From Paenibacillus sp. H1-7 (GTDB taxonomy: Bacteria > Bacillota > Bacilli > Paenibacillales > NBRC-103111), in NCBI RefSeq assembly GCF_022354825.1, contig NZ_CP031168.1:4961501-5025500 (forward strand): a stretch of DNA of 64,000 nucleotides, given 5' to 3'. A program made the position numbers and the translations under genes. Each line of letters begins with the position of its first letter. Within the stretch, counting starts at the first letter, position 1. The notes under the pieces are model-generated. The model did not search any database and was not told where the DNA came from. It saw only the letters and a list, made by a program, of their open reading frames with translations. Positions 8,365 to 16,682 of the stretch are shown one piece after another.

Positions 8365-10361
8365 TAGTTTCTTTTACCATGAATCAGAGCCTGCCATAAT
8401 GCAGGAATCGTTTGCTGATGCAGCCCTTCAAAATGATAGCCCACCCCACCGAGGCTTGTGGGCCGATGAATGATATTTTTGCGGGGACGATAATAATAGT
8501 CCCAATCCTCATAGCCCACTTTGCTATTGTAATCACCAAGTTTTACAATATCGAAATTAGCTGTCGTTATTCGGCTTACGTCGTAGCCTAAGTTGCGAGC
8601 AATGGACAACGCTTTGAGGAACACCTCCGGTCCGGTCACCGTAGAACCGAAGTTGGCGAATACGCCTCCGTCCAATCGGGATACCGTGCGGGCATATATT
8701 TGGAAGTCTCTTCCGCTCGCCCCGCCTTGCACGGCAAAATCGGTTTCCGGGTGCTGCTGAACTGCGTCGGTTCCGATCGTAACATGAACGGTGCAAGGAA
8801 TCCCCTTATCCGAGCAAGCTTGCAGCAGGCTCCATTCACGATATGGATACAGCTGTTCATGCCGGGTCATATGATGCATAAGACTTTCCCCGTAGCCGAG
8901 CCCCAGCGCATACCCTTCACTAAGAGCACCGTGCAGCAATGCTCCCGGTTCTTGCCACATGCCGAAGCTCCCGCGAGTCAGCGCCTGATTATCCTCTTCT
9001 TCGGTATGGCCGAAGGCGGCCAATTCGATATCCTGAAAAGCGCCGGCTCCACTCAATGCCAAATGCGTGATGTATCCGTCACGAATCAGCTCTACAAGCA
9101 CCGGAGATACTCCGCTGCCAATGACGTTACCGCCAAGCGAGACCAGGACCTCCTTGTTCTGAGTTTTTGCAGTGCGAACGGCCTCCACAAACGCTTTAAA
9201 GCCAGGCGTATCTGCCGCCTCCCAGTGGTTCTCTTGGTCAATTTCACCGCCACCAATCTTCCTTGGCGCTTGCAGCGAATCCGCATGCAGCCTGCTTTTT
9301 CGTTCGGAAATGGGGTATAGAACGCGACTCTGTTTTGACAGTCGCTCTGTGCGCTTATACTCCGGAAACACGGCCCCAGTTTCCCGCTTGCGCTCCAGCA
9401 CGCGCTTGTACAGCTGCGGGATTGTAGCTTGATGAAGACCGTGGAACAAATATCCCGTTCCGCCGATTTGCTCCAGACGATCCATGAAATTACGTCTTGG
9501 CCTATAATAAAACTCCGCTTCCTGCTCCGAAGGGCTCGCAGCATCACTGACAGGGACGATATCAAAGTTGGCCGCGGTAATAGGTGCCATGTGAAGGCCT
9601 TGATTGCGGCAAAGACTGAGAGCTTTTAGAAAAATCTCCGGTCCGGAAATGGCCGAGCCGAAATTCAGGAACACACCGCCCTCGGCCATCTCGGCTACCG
9701 ATTGGCACATTGTTTCAAAATCTTGCCCGCTCGCCGCCCCAAGCGATTGAAAATCGGCAGAGGGATGCTGATGAATGATGTCGGTGCCGATGGAGATATG
9801 GCACGTATAGGGCACACCGGAGCGCTGGCACTGCACGAACACGCAGTCGTCATAATGCGGGAACCGCTCCGGGTACCGGTCCAGATACCGATACAGACTT
9901 TCGCCGTATCCCAGGTTAAGCGCCGCTCCCTGCCGGATCGCCTCGTTCATGTAATTGCCGGTTTCTTCCCACATGCCGAACGATCCGTCTTCGATGGCGC
10001 GCGCGACATCCTCCGAGGTCTCGCCCAGAAAGGCCAGCTCGAAGTCGTGGATGCTCGTAGCCCCGTTTCCCGACACATGTGTCAGGATGCCGCTGCGTAC
10101 CATTTCGATGACATATCGGGACATGCCGTTTTTGATCACATGCGCGCCCATGGACCATATTACAGGCTTGCCTGCGGCTCTGGTCCGCACAATCAGATCG
10201 ACCAACCTGTCAAAACGATCAACATCTCTATCTTTAAGAGGCCAATCTTCCACGACGTCAGCCATAGGTATGGCCATGTTGCGGATCGTAACCAGATTCG
10301 TGCGGCTGTACACGGAGTTTGTCTTGATTCCTTGGAAGGCTAATCTCTCGTGCCGTTTCAT
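8364..10361 (-). CDS. Tandem-duplicated deoxyhypusine-synthase-fold protein
   Basis: The 665 residues are two homologous halves (about 40-325 and 380-662) joined by a linker. Paired motifs include GSFGMWEE/GSFGMWQE (127 and 464), LGYGESL (150 and 488), IGTD..QHP (191 and 529), ASG.DF (210 and 548), TAANFDIV/TTANFDIV (262 and 599) and a YYRPR[RK]N block (285 and 623). The order resembles deoxyhypusine synthase, an NAD-using fold that forms and breaks C-N bonds. A bacterium has no need to modify eIF5A, and the gene lies between a phosphatase and a sugar isomerase. I infer a role on a sugar or amino-sugar phosphate. A strong AAGGAGG lies 10 nt before the ATG. The fold assignment is by eye. Confidence 0.7.
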   Translation of the reverse strand: MKRHERLAFQGIKTNSVYSRTNLVTIRNMAIPMADVVEDWPLKDRDVDRFDRLVDLIVRTRAAGKPVIWSMGAHVIKNGMSRYVIEMVRSGILTHVSGNGATSIHDFELAFLGETSEDVARAIEDGSFGMWEETGNYMNEAIRQGAALNLGYGESLYRYLDRYPERFPHYDDCVFVQCQRSGVPYTCHISIGTDIIHQHPSADFQSLGAASGQDFETMCQSVAEMAEGGVFLNFGSAISGPEIFLKALSLCRNQGLHMAPITAANFDIVPVSDAASPSEQEAEFYYRPRRNFMDRLEQIGGTGYLFHGLHQATIPQLYKRVLERKRETGAVFPEYKRTERLSKQSRVLYPISERKSRLHADSLQAPRKIGGGEIDQENHWEAADTPGFKAFVEAVRTAKTQNKEVLVSLGGNVIGSGVSPVLVELIRDGYITHLALSGAGAFQDIELAAFGHTEEEDNQALTRGSFGMWQEPGALLHGALSEGYALGLGYGESLMHHMTRHEQLYPYREWSLLQACSDKGIPCTVHVTIGTDAVQQHPETDFAVQGGASGRDFQIYARTVSRLDGGVFANFGSTVTGPEVFLKALSIARNLGYDVSRITTANFDIVKLGDYNSKVGYEDWDYYYRPRKNIIHRPTSLGGVGYHFEGLHQQTIPALWQALIHGKRN

Positions 10362-10436
10362 TGCACCAATTCCTCCTTCGTCTTGTTGAAAAGCGGGACT
10401 AAAGCCAGACAGAAACCTATTAGAAAGTTTGCATGC

Positions 10437-11219
10437 TTACAATCCCAGCCGCTTCAGCCATTCTTCCGTATTAACAAAATCACCGGCAATCCAATCCGCT
10501 CCTGCCGCCATAAGCCTCTGTTTCTTGACCGGGTGGATGCCGGTCCGAGCTTCCTCGTCGCTCGCCAGTCCGAGAGCCAAGCTCCCTGCTTCTTTGGCAA
10601 GCCGTATCTCCACCTTGCCATCCCCGATGACGGCGAGCTCATGCCCGGCCAGCCCCTTGTCGTGCATAAGCTCCCGCAGCACCTTTTCCTTGGAGCAATC
10701 GGCTTTGCCGACCGGCGCGCCTGCAATCGCACGGAAATATTTTGCAACTCCCAATACCTCCGCTTCACGCACTACGTCCGGATGATCGGTTCCGCTGGCA
10801 ACATAGAGCTCCAAACCGCGGCTGTGGAGCGTCCGTATGAAGTCCGCCGCCCCTTTTATCAAATAATCGTCCGCTGCGGATTGGCCCGAAGCTAACTGGT
10901 CAACTCGCTTCATGACCTGTTCCAGCAGCCTTGAATTATAAACCGCTTTGTACGCCCACTCGTCTTTGACCGTCTCATTCCATCCGGCGGAACGAACCTT
11001 ATCCGCCAGCCACTGCATTTGGTAAATCGTCTGAATCCCGGTCGACTGATCGATATATGCCGCGATGTCGCGGTCCAGCCGTTCTTCCTCCTCTGCACTA
11101 AGAGAGCGGCTGCCGGCAATCTCCTCTTTCATGAACGGCGCCATGATACATTCCCAGCCGGCGCGAAGAGTCGAGATCGTTCCGTCAAAATCAAACAACA
11201 CGGCTCGGAACTTCCCCAT
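10437..11219 (-). CDS. HAD-superfamily phosphatase
   Basis: All HAD motifs are present: DFDGT with the nucleophilic Asp near the N terminus, VASGTD (motif II), a lysine in KADCSKEKV (motif III) and VIGDGKVEI (motif IV). A long helical cap of about residues 20-130 makes it a phosphoglycolate-phosphatase-like member. I place the start at ATG 11219 (MGKFRAVLF), because GGGTGATG lies 7 nt before it, and the ATG at 11234 has no ribosome site. It probably removes phosphate from an intermediate of the same pathway as the kinase and isomerase around it. The substrate is not readable from the sequence. Confidence 0.85.
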   Translation of the reverse strand: MGKFRAVLFDFDGTISTLRAGWECIMAPFMKEEIAGSRSLSAEEEERLDRDIAAYIDQSTGIQTIYQMQWLADKVRSAGWNETVKDEWAYKAVYNSRLLEQVMKRVDQLASGQSAADDYLIKGAADFIRTLHSRGLELYVASGTDHPDVVREAEVLGVAKYFRAIAGAPVGKADCSKEKVLRELMHDKGLAGHELAVIGDGKVEIRLAKEAGSLALGLASDEEARTGIHPVKKQRLMAAGADWIAGDFVNTEEWLKRLGL

Positions 11220-11237
11220 AGCATCATCACCCATTTT

Positions 11238-11250
11238 CTTAATTATTAAG
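11238..11250. promoter_or_regulatory. Predicted ROK-repressor operator CTTAATTATTAAG
   Basis: This is an exact palindrome, with flanks extending it to TTTCTTAAT-T-ATTAAGTTAA. It is identical in form to the sites at 30483, 32930 and 34233. It overlaps the last codons of the aldolase gene and lies 19 bases before the phosphatase start, so it may control an internal promoter for the last four genes of the run. Confidence 0.6.
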
Positions 11251-12148
11251 TTAAATAAACGGATTCGTACCAAATATCTATCGCTTTCGCCGCTTGAGCG
11301 CTCAGAACGGCACCACTGCGAGTTTTGGAGCTCATTGTTATACCATGCCGGCATACAAGATGTTTGGCCGTTGCCGTGAACCCCATGCAGAGCACGCCGT
11401 CCAAAAACATAAGCTGTTGATGAGCCTTTACGGCGGCTTTCCCGGCTGTATCGCCCTGCAGCACCGCATTATTCCATAAATCCAGAACAATGTCTGACGC
11501 AGCGGTGGAAGTGATGGCCATAATCCCGCCTGCTCCCTGACGGATTGAATCAAGCATGAACGCGGTGTTCGCCTGGTACACGATGCCGCCTTGAGCGATT
11601 TTGGCCTCTATTCCTTCCAGCGTGCAAGTGGTGTCCTTGATGCCTGCAACACGGTGCTGTCTGACCAATTGCCCATAAATAGCTGGATCAATGAAGTGAG
11701 GCTTAAACAGGGGAAACTCGTATAAAAGCACCGGAATCGGTGACACCTCTGCCATCCTGGCCAAGTATTCGCCAAGCTGGCTCGGAACCGTTCCCAATCC
11801 CGGCGGCGCCACGAGTACAAGGCCTGTTGCCCCGGTTTCCGACATACGAAGCAGCTCCTGCTCATGCTCTTCTATATTAGTGCCTACATTGGCCGTAGCG
11901 ATGACAGGCGTGCCTGCAGCTCTTCTCACCGCTCGGCGCGTCAATTCCAAGCGTTCATCCGCCGTCAAAAACGCCATTTCGCTGCTGCCGCATGAGGCAA
12001 ACAATCCGTGCGGGCGCTTGGAAAGCTGCCAATCGACGTACCTGTCGTACACGTTCCAATCAATCGCTCCTGTCTGCGTAAAAGGAGTGAGCAGCAGCGC
12101 GAACACGGCGCCAAAAGCACTCGATAGCTCCAAATTAGACTCGTTCAT
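11246..12148 (-). CDS. DapA/N-acetylneuraminate-lyase family aldolase
   Basis: The 300-residue protein is a class I aldolase of the DHDPS/NAL family. It has the Schiff-base lysine in VAGIKDTT near residue 165, the proton-relay tyrosine in PVLLYEFP near 140, and ASCGSSEM in place of the GTTGE loop near 51. Family members cleave or form 2-keto-3-deoxy acids and related compounds. The altered loop argues against true DapA, and there are no lysine genes nearby. Five bases separate it from the kinase stop, so the two are one transcript. I infer retro-aldol cleavage or dehydration of a keto-deoxy sugar acid from glycan breakdown. Confidence 0.82.
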   Translation of the reverse strand: MNESNLELSSAFGAVFALLLTPFTQTGAIDWNVYDRYVDWQLSKRPHGLFASCGSSEMAFLTADERLELTRRAVRRAAGTPVIATANVGTNIEEHEQELLRMSETGATGLVLVAPPGLGTVPSQLGEYLARMAEVSPIPVLLYEFPLFKPHFIDPAIYGQLVRQHRVAGIKDTTCTLEGIEAKIAQGGIVYQANTAFMLDSIRQGAGGIMAITSTAASDIVLDLWNNAVLQGDTAGKAAVKAHQQLMFLDGVLCMGFTATAKHLVCRHGITMSSKTRSGAVLSAQAAKAIDIWYESVYLT

Positions 12149-12153
12149 TCAGA

Positions 12154-13275
12154 TTACACCCTCTTCCTGTCATAACGGTCTTTTATTTCTTCAGGAGAAG
12201 CGGATCCGGTCTCGCCAATTTTGCTAACCGCAACCGCTGCTCCCAAATGAGCGAACGCAGCCGCTTCCGGACCGATGGCGCCTGCACCGAGCGCCGACAT
12301 CAGCGAAGCCGAGAAGCAGTCCCCGGCGCCGACGAAATCAATAGGCGGCGGTACTTTTTCTGTCGGCACATACATGCAGCTGCCGGTATCCAGCCATAGG
12401 GCACCTTGCTCACCCATAGTTAGGCAGCAAGGTGCTTGAATGCTCTGCGCCAGCGCTTTCCCAGCTTCAAGAACATCCGAATCGATAACATATTCCGCCT
12501 TGTTCCCAACGGAGCGCTGATGCCTCAGCCGTTCGGGAACTCGCTCCTCCCTCGATCGGGAATGCCACTGCAGCGCCTCCACCTCGTTTGGCTTCACGAG
12601 AATTCCGTCATACAGTCCGATATGGTCGCGGCTATCCGCAACGACAAGCTTTCCTTGCTTGGCCCAATACTGCAGCCTGGCACGAATCATTGGACCGATG
12701 ACGCCAAATCTAAGCTGATCGGTCACGCCGATCACATCAATCCGTGCAGCCATACGATCCAGGTTCTCAAGCAGCCTCTCTACAGCAATATCACCGAGAG
12801 GGGCGTAGTTGGTGTAATCGATACGCGGATCTTCCTGCTGCGAATTTTGCAGCCCATGGCGGATCGTCTTGCAATACGCCGGAGTCGTCCAGCTGCGCTC
12901 CTCCCATACAAGAGAGGTGTCGATACCGTTGGACTGAAGGGAGCCGGTTAACAGCTGGCCTCGCCAGTCACGGCCGATCACCGAGCAAAAAAGCACTTCG
13001 GAGCATCCCAAAGCTTTAAGATTCACGGCAACATTGCCTGCAGCTCCTGGTGAGAAGCGCTCTCTTACGACGGGCAAATTAAAATGCGGCGTTTCGCGCG
13101 ACAGCTCGCTTAACGTCATGTCCGCATGTAAATACATATCCAGGCAGCCGTCGCCGATGACGCCTACTCTCAGCTTCGATATTCGTTGCAGAAGATCAGC
13201 CACCCGCTCTCGGCTAAGCCCTTCATATACCGGAACGGAGTATTGTCCGTTCCGGTTCTCATCGTTGTGTACCAT
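12154..13275 (-). CDS. PfkB-family carbohydrate kinase resembling heptose-7-phosphate kinase (HldE N-domain)
   Basis: This 373-residue kinase has the PfkB fold and the order of blocks seen in RfaE/HldE: GVIGDGCLDMY near 40, FSPGAAGNVAVNLKALG near 93, the anion-hole and catalytic-base block DFVGAGDCFSASLMSAL near 315, and a C-terminal alpha segment. The nucleotidyltransferase half of bifunctional HldE is absent. A short basic insert lies near residue 235. Heptose kinases make D-glycero-D-manno-heptose 1,7-bisphosphate, which a HAD phosphatase then trims. The neighbouring GmhA-like isomerase and HAD enzyme fit that logic. A related hexose or uronate substrate is equally possible. Confidence 0.8.
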   Translation of the reverse strand: MVHNDENRNGQYSVPVYEGLSRERVADLLQRISKLRVGVIGDGCLDMYLHADMTLSELSRETPHFNLPVVRERFSPGAAGNVAVNLKALGCSEVLFCSVIGRDWRGQLLTGSLQSNGIDTSLVWEERSWTTPAYCKTIRHGLQNSQQEDPRIDYTNYAPLGDIAVERLLENLDRMAARIDVIGVTDQLRFGVIGPMIRARLQYWAKQGKLVVADSRDHIGLYDGILVKPNEVEALQWHSRSREERVPERLRHQRSVGNKAEYVIDSDVLEAGKALAQSIQAPCCLTMGEQGALWLDTGSCMYVPTEKVPPPIDFVGAGDCFSASLMSALGAGAIGPEAAAFAHLGAAVAVSKIGETGSASPEEIKDRYDRKRV

Positions 13276-13324
13276 ACCTGTTCCCGTTCCTTTCCTGCTC
13301 TCAGCTTGTAATGCTCTCCCCGCC

Positions 13325-13396
13325 TAAGCTCATACCGTTAAGCTCATACCGCTTAGCTCACACTAATCGGATGCGGAACGTCTTAAGCTCATACGG
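13325..13396. repeat. Three short direct repeats at the 3' end of a GH38 gene
   Basis: The 13-mer TAAGCTCATACCG occurs at 13325-13337 and 13339-13351. A near copy (TAAGCTCATACGG) lies at 13384-13396, inside the last codons of the GH38 gene. The extra copies sit after its stop and look like local slippage duplications of the gene end. Confidence 0.5.
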
Positions 13397-16300
13397 CGAG
13401 AAGAATGCATGGAATTGATGCGGCTCATGCAGGATGTCTTCACCTTCCCGCTCAAGCAGGTTCACCTCTTCAACCTGTTCGATGGCAAAATGTGTTGTAA
13501 ACTGAACCTCCCCGCGCTTCCCTGCAAATTCGTAGCAGCGTACGATCCAGTCGTTCGAATCTTCCGCCCGCTTCACGGTATCGATGACGACATGTTCGCC
13601 GCTGGCGCTGAGAAAGCTCAGCTCAGCCGGAAGCGGCTTTGCTGCAGCCTCAGTCCCCGGTTCGGGCAGCGAGACGACGGTTACGGGAATATTCAGCCGA
13701 TGCGCCTGCTGTACCGTACCTGCCGCGAACCAATCCCCTTCATGCGGCAAAATCGCATAAGTAAACGTATGCTCGCCCAAATCGCAGGTCGGATCCGGCA
13801 TATTGGACGATTTAATCAGCGTCAGCCTCATGACATGATCCCGTACGTCATGTCCGTATTTGCAATCGTTCAACAAGCTGATGCCGCAGCCGCGTTCGGA
13901 CAAGTCGATCCAGCGGTGCGCGCACGTCTCGAACCGAGCGAAGTCCCAGCTCGTGTTCCAGTGCGTCGGGCGCTGCACGTTACCGAACTGGATTTCATGC
14001 GTTGCCGACGCTGCCCGAACGCGGACCGGGAACGCGACCTTAAGAAGCTGCTCGCGTTCTCTCCAATCGACCCAGGTGGAGAAGTCGATCCTTGGATTAT
14101 TAACGTATACGATCATGTCCTGCTTCAGCACGGTCTCACCGTAATGCCATACGAATCGGAGCACGGCCCTCTGTGCGTTGTGCTCAATGAGCTCTACGGA
14201 TCTTAGGTCTGTCACGGCATAGGTCTTCTCGTAATAAAAAATATCGATCTCCCAGTTATCATGGGCCGTCGGTTTGTCTTCGTGCACATCGAAGCGGTTC
14301 GCGACCTCGCCTTCGGCAATCAGGTTCCGCATCATGCGTTTATCAAACAGCTTGGTCAGCTGGCCAGCCGCATTCCATTCAATTTCATAGAAAGGCGTCT
14401 CCATCCGCTTTCCCGAGATGTCCATGGTGATTTGACTCGCTGTACTTTCCAGAATGCCGGTGCCAACATCAGCCGCTCCTGCAAATTCTCCAACGACTGG
14501 CCCTCCCTGTGCGGCGTCCTCCATATGAATCGAGGTATATCCCAGTGCAGGAATGCTCTTGACGTAAAGCTGCAGCGTATCTCCATCCGGGCGGTGCACC
14601 CGCTCGGCAGAAAGCAGTCTTCCGGACGTGTCGCGCCACCGCTTGCCGGTGAAGCTATCGTCCCACGGCAGCTCGATCCGCTCGTCACGGCTCCACGGCA
14701 GCGTGTTGACAACCAGCCAGCCGGGCTGTCCTCCCGACTGCACGCTAGCAGACAAGCCGAGCAAGCTGTCTTGGAGCGAGCGTTCGGCTAGCTGCTCCGC
14801 CTCTGCGTATTCGATGCGGCAATCCTCGTACACTTCGGGAATCGAGGAGCCGGGCAATATATCGTGGAACTGATTGCGCAAGACTATTTTCCAGCTTTCA
14901 TCCAGCTGTTGTTTCGGGTAAGAGGCAAAATCGCTCACCGAGCCCCAAAAGGTCGAGACAACTTCCGCATCGCGCAGCTTGTTTTCCATATGCCGATTCA
15001 TTTTTTTGACATAAGCCTGGGAAGTATAGGTCCCTCTGTGCAGCTCCAAATACAGCTCGCCGTCCCAACGGTGGACATAACGGTCCGTGTTTTTCACCTT
15101 CTGCTCTAAAGCCTGGAAGAAGGTATCCGCGCGTCCCATCGTCACCTTAGGAAGACCCGGCATTTGCTCCAGTCTACGGCGCATTTCCAGCATCGTTCTC
15201 GTCGGGCCTCCGCCGCCATCTCCCCATCCGAAGGAAAGCAGCAGCTCGTCGTTCACTTCTTTGTCACGATAATTGTTCCAAATCCCGTTTACCGTCTCCG
15301 GCAGCACTTGGCCGTTATAAGTATACGATTTGGGAAAGGCATCCTCTTTCATCCCGGGGTCCGGCGTTGTAATGTAATGTGTCAGGATTTCACTTCCGTC
15401 GATGCCTCTCCAGTAGAATGTATCGTGCGGAAAACGGTTGTATACGTTCCAGCTGATTTTGGTCGTCATAAAATAGCGCAATCCGCTTTTCTTCAAAATT
15501 TGCGGTAAAGCCCAGCTGTAGCCGAACACGTCCGGCAGCCATAAATATTCGCATTGCACGCCGAACGTTCGCTCATAGTAGCGCATGCCGTACAGCAGCT
15601 GGCGCACCAGCGATTCCCCCGAAGGGATGTTGCAATCCGACTCCAGCCACATCGCCCCGGAGGCTTCCCACCGGCCTTCCTTCACTCTTTCTTTAATTCG
15701 GGCGAAGAGCTCGGGGTAATCGTGCTCGATATAATCGTAGAGCTGCGGTTGGGTTTGAATAAACGTGTATTCGGGATACTGCTCCATTAAGCGCAGTACG
15801 GTAGAGAAAGAACGGGCCGCCTTCTCCCTCGTATGCCTTAGCCGCCACAGCCAAGCAACATCGATATGCGTATGGCCGATGCAGCGCACGGTCACTTCAT
15901 TGAGCTTCGGTATGCTCGCCAGCTCTTCCTTGAGCTTGCTGTTGGCCTCACCTACGCTGGTATAGAACGAATCGCTTGCCGGATACCGGTATTGGATGAG
16001 CAAGAAAGATCGATCCAGCGCTTTGAGAATGGCCTGGCGCTCCCAGCGGTTTTCATGAAGCACTTTGACCGTTTGCAATGCCGCCGTCGCCGTGTAATAC
16101 AGGTCGTCCGCTTCGGTTTCCAGCAATGCCAGCTCGGACTTTTGCAATTGATGCCATTGCTCCACCCGTCCCTGACCGCCGCTTAAGCCGCTCCATACTT
16201 TAAACAGCAGCTCGACTTTCTGACCAATCAGCTCTTCGGGGAAAAAGACCTCCTGATGATAGGTTCCCACGCCCTGAAACGGGGACCCGTTCAAATAAAG

Positions 16301-16606
16301 CAGAGACTCAAAGCCGGAATTGTGCCCGGAGCCGGTTTTGCCGAAATCGAACAGACCGACCACCGTCTTCCCCTGCCACTCGGCAGGAAGCGTAACTTCT
16401 GCCTTAAGCCATGCGGTAACGTCCCATCCTCCCCATCGCTCACCGATCGATACCTCGCGCCATTCGGCATCTTCCGGCGGTAAGGCTCCAATATCTGCCT
16501 GATCGTCCAACCAAAATTGGAACTTGGGGATGATCCTCGAGTGGCTATAGCGGTACTTCTCGAATTCGCGCAGTCTTCGACTGAGTTTTTCGTAGGTTAA
16601 CAGCAT
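13358..16606 (-). CDS. GH38 alpha-mannosidase, large type
   Basis: This 1082-residue enzyme has an N-terminal beta domain (about 1-235) and then the GH38 catalytic domain. That domain has zinc ligands in HTHIDVAW (His247, Asp249) and the nucleophile Asp359 in LPDVFGYS. Three-helix and beta-sandwich regions fill the C terminus. The N-terminal extension and LPDVFGYS motif are those of the large bacterial class, seen in streptococcal and firmicute enzymes that cut alpha-1,3 or alpha-1,6 mannose. There is no signal peptide, so it works on imported oligosaccharides. It differs clearly from the GH38 gene upstream. A palindromic operator lies 39 bases before its start. Confidence 0.93.
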   Translation of the reverse strand: MLLTYEKLSRRLREFEKYRYSHSRIIPKFQFWLDDQADIGALPPEDAEWREVSIGERWGGWDVTAWLKAEVTLPAEWQGKTVVGLFDFGKTGSGHNSGFESLLYLNGSPFQGVGTYHQEVFFPEELIGQKVELLFKVWSGLSGGQGRVEQWHQLQKSELALLETEADDLYYTATAALQTVKVLHENRWERQAILKALDRSFLLIQYRYPASDSFYTSVGEANSKLKEELASIPKLNEVTVRCIGHTHIDVAWLWRLRHTREKAARSFSTVLRLMEQYPEYTFIQTQPQLYDYIEHDYPELFARIKERVKEGRWEASGAMWLESDCNIPSGESLVRQLLYGMRYYERTFGVQCEYLWLPDVFGYSWALPQILKKSGLRYFMTTKISWNVYNRFPHDTFYWRGIDGSEILTHYITTPDPGMKEDAFPKSYTYNGQVLPETVNGIWNNYRDKEVNDELLLSFGWGDGGGGPTRTMLEMRRRLEQMPGLPKVTMGRADTFFQALEQKVKNTDRYVHRWDGELYLELHRGTYTSQAYVKKMNRHMENKLRDAEVVSTFWGSVSDFASYPKQQLDESWKIVLRNQFHDILPGSSIPEVYEDCRIEYAEAEQLAERSLQDSLLGLSASVQSGGQPGWLVVNTLPWSRDERIELPWDDSFTGKRWRDTSGRLLSAERVHRPDGDTLQLYVKSIPALGYTSIHMEDAAQGGPVVGEFAGAADVGTGILESTASQITMDISGKRMETPFYEIEWNAAGQLTKLFDKRMMRNLIAEGEVANRFDVHEDKPTAHDNWEIDIFYYEKTYAVTDLRSVELIEHNAQRAVLRFVWHYGETVLKQDMIVYVNNPRIDFSTWVDWREREQLLKVAFPVRVRAASATHEIQFGNVQRPTHWNTSWDFARFETCAHRWIDLSERGCGISLLNDCKYGHDVRDHVMRLTLIKSSNMPDPTCDLGEHTFTYAILPHEGDWFAAGTVQQAHRLNIPVTVVSLPEPGTEAAAKPLPAELSFLSASGEHVVIDTVKRAEDSNDWIVRCYEFAGKRGEVQFTTHFAIEQVEEVNLLEREGEDILHEPHQFHAFFSPYELKTFRIRLV

Positions 16607-16644
16607 TCGAACGCCTCCAATTAAGTCAATGTCTCCTGATTTAT

Positions 16645-16657
16645 CTTATTCATTAAG
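16645..16657. promoter_or_regulatory. Predicted ROK-repressor operator, one mismatch
   Basis: CTTATTCATTAAG differs from the palindrome CTTAATNATTAAG at one base. It lies in the 76-base gap between the two GH38 genes, just upstream of the large GH38 start. Confidence 0.45.
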
Positions 16658-16682
16658 CTAATATAAAAATGAATGGCCTCGA

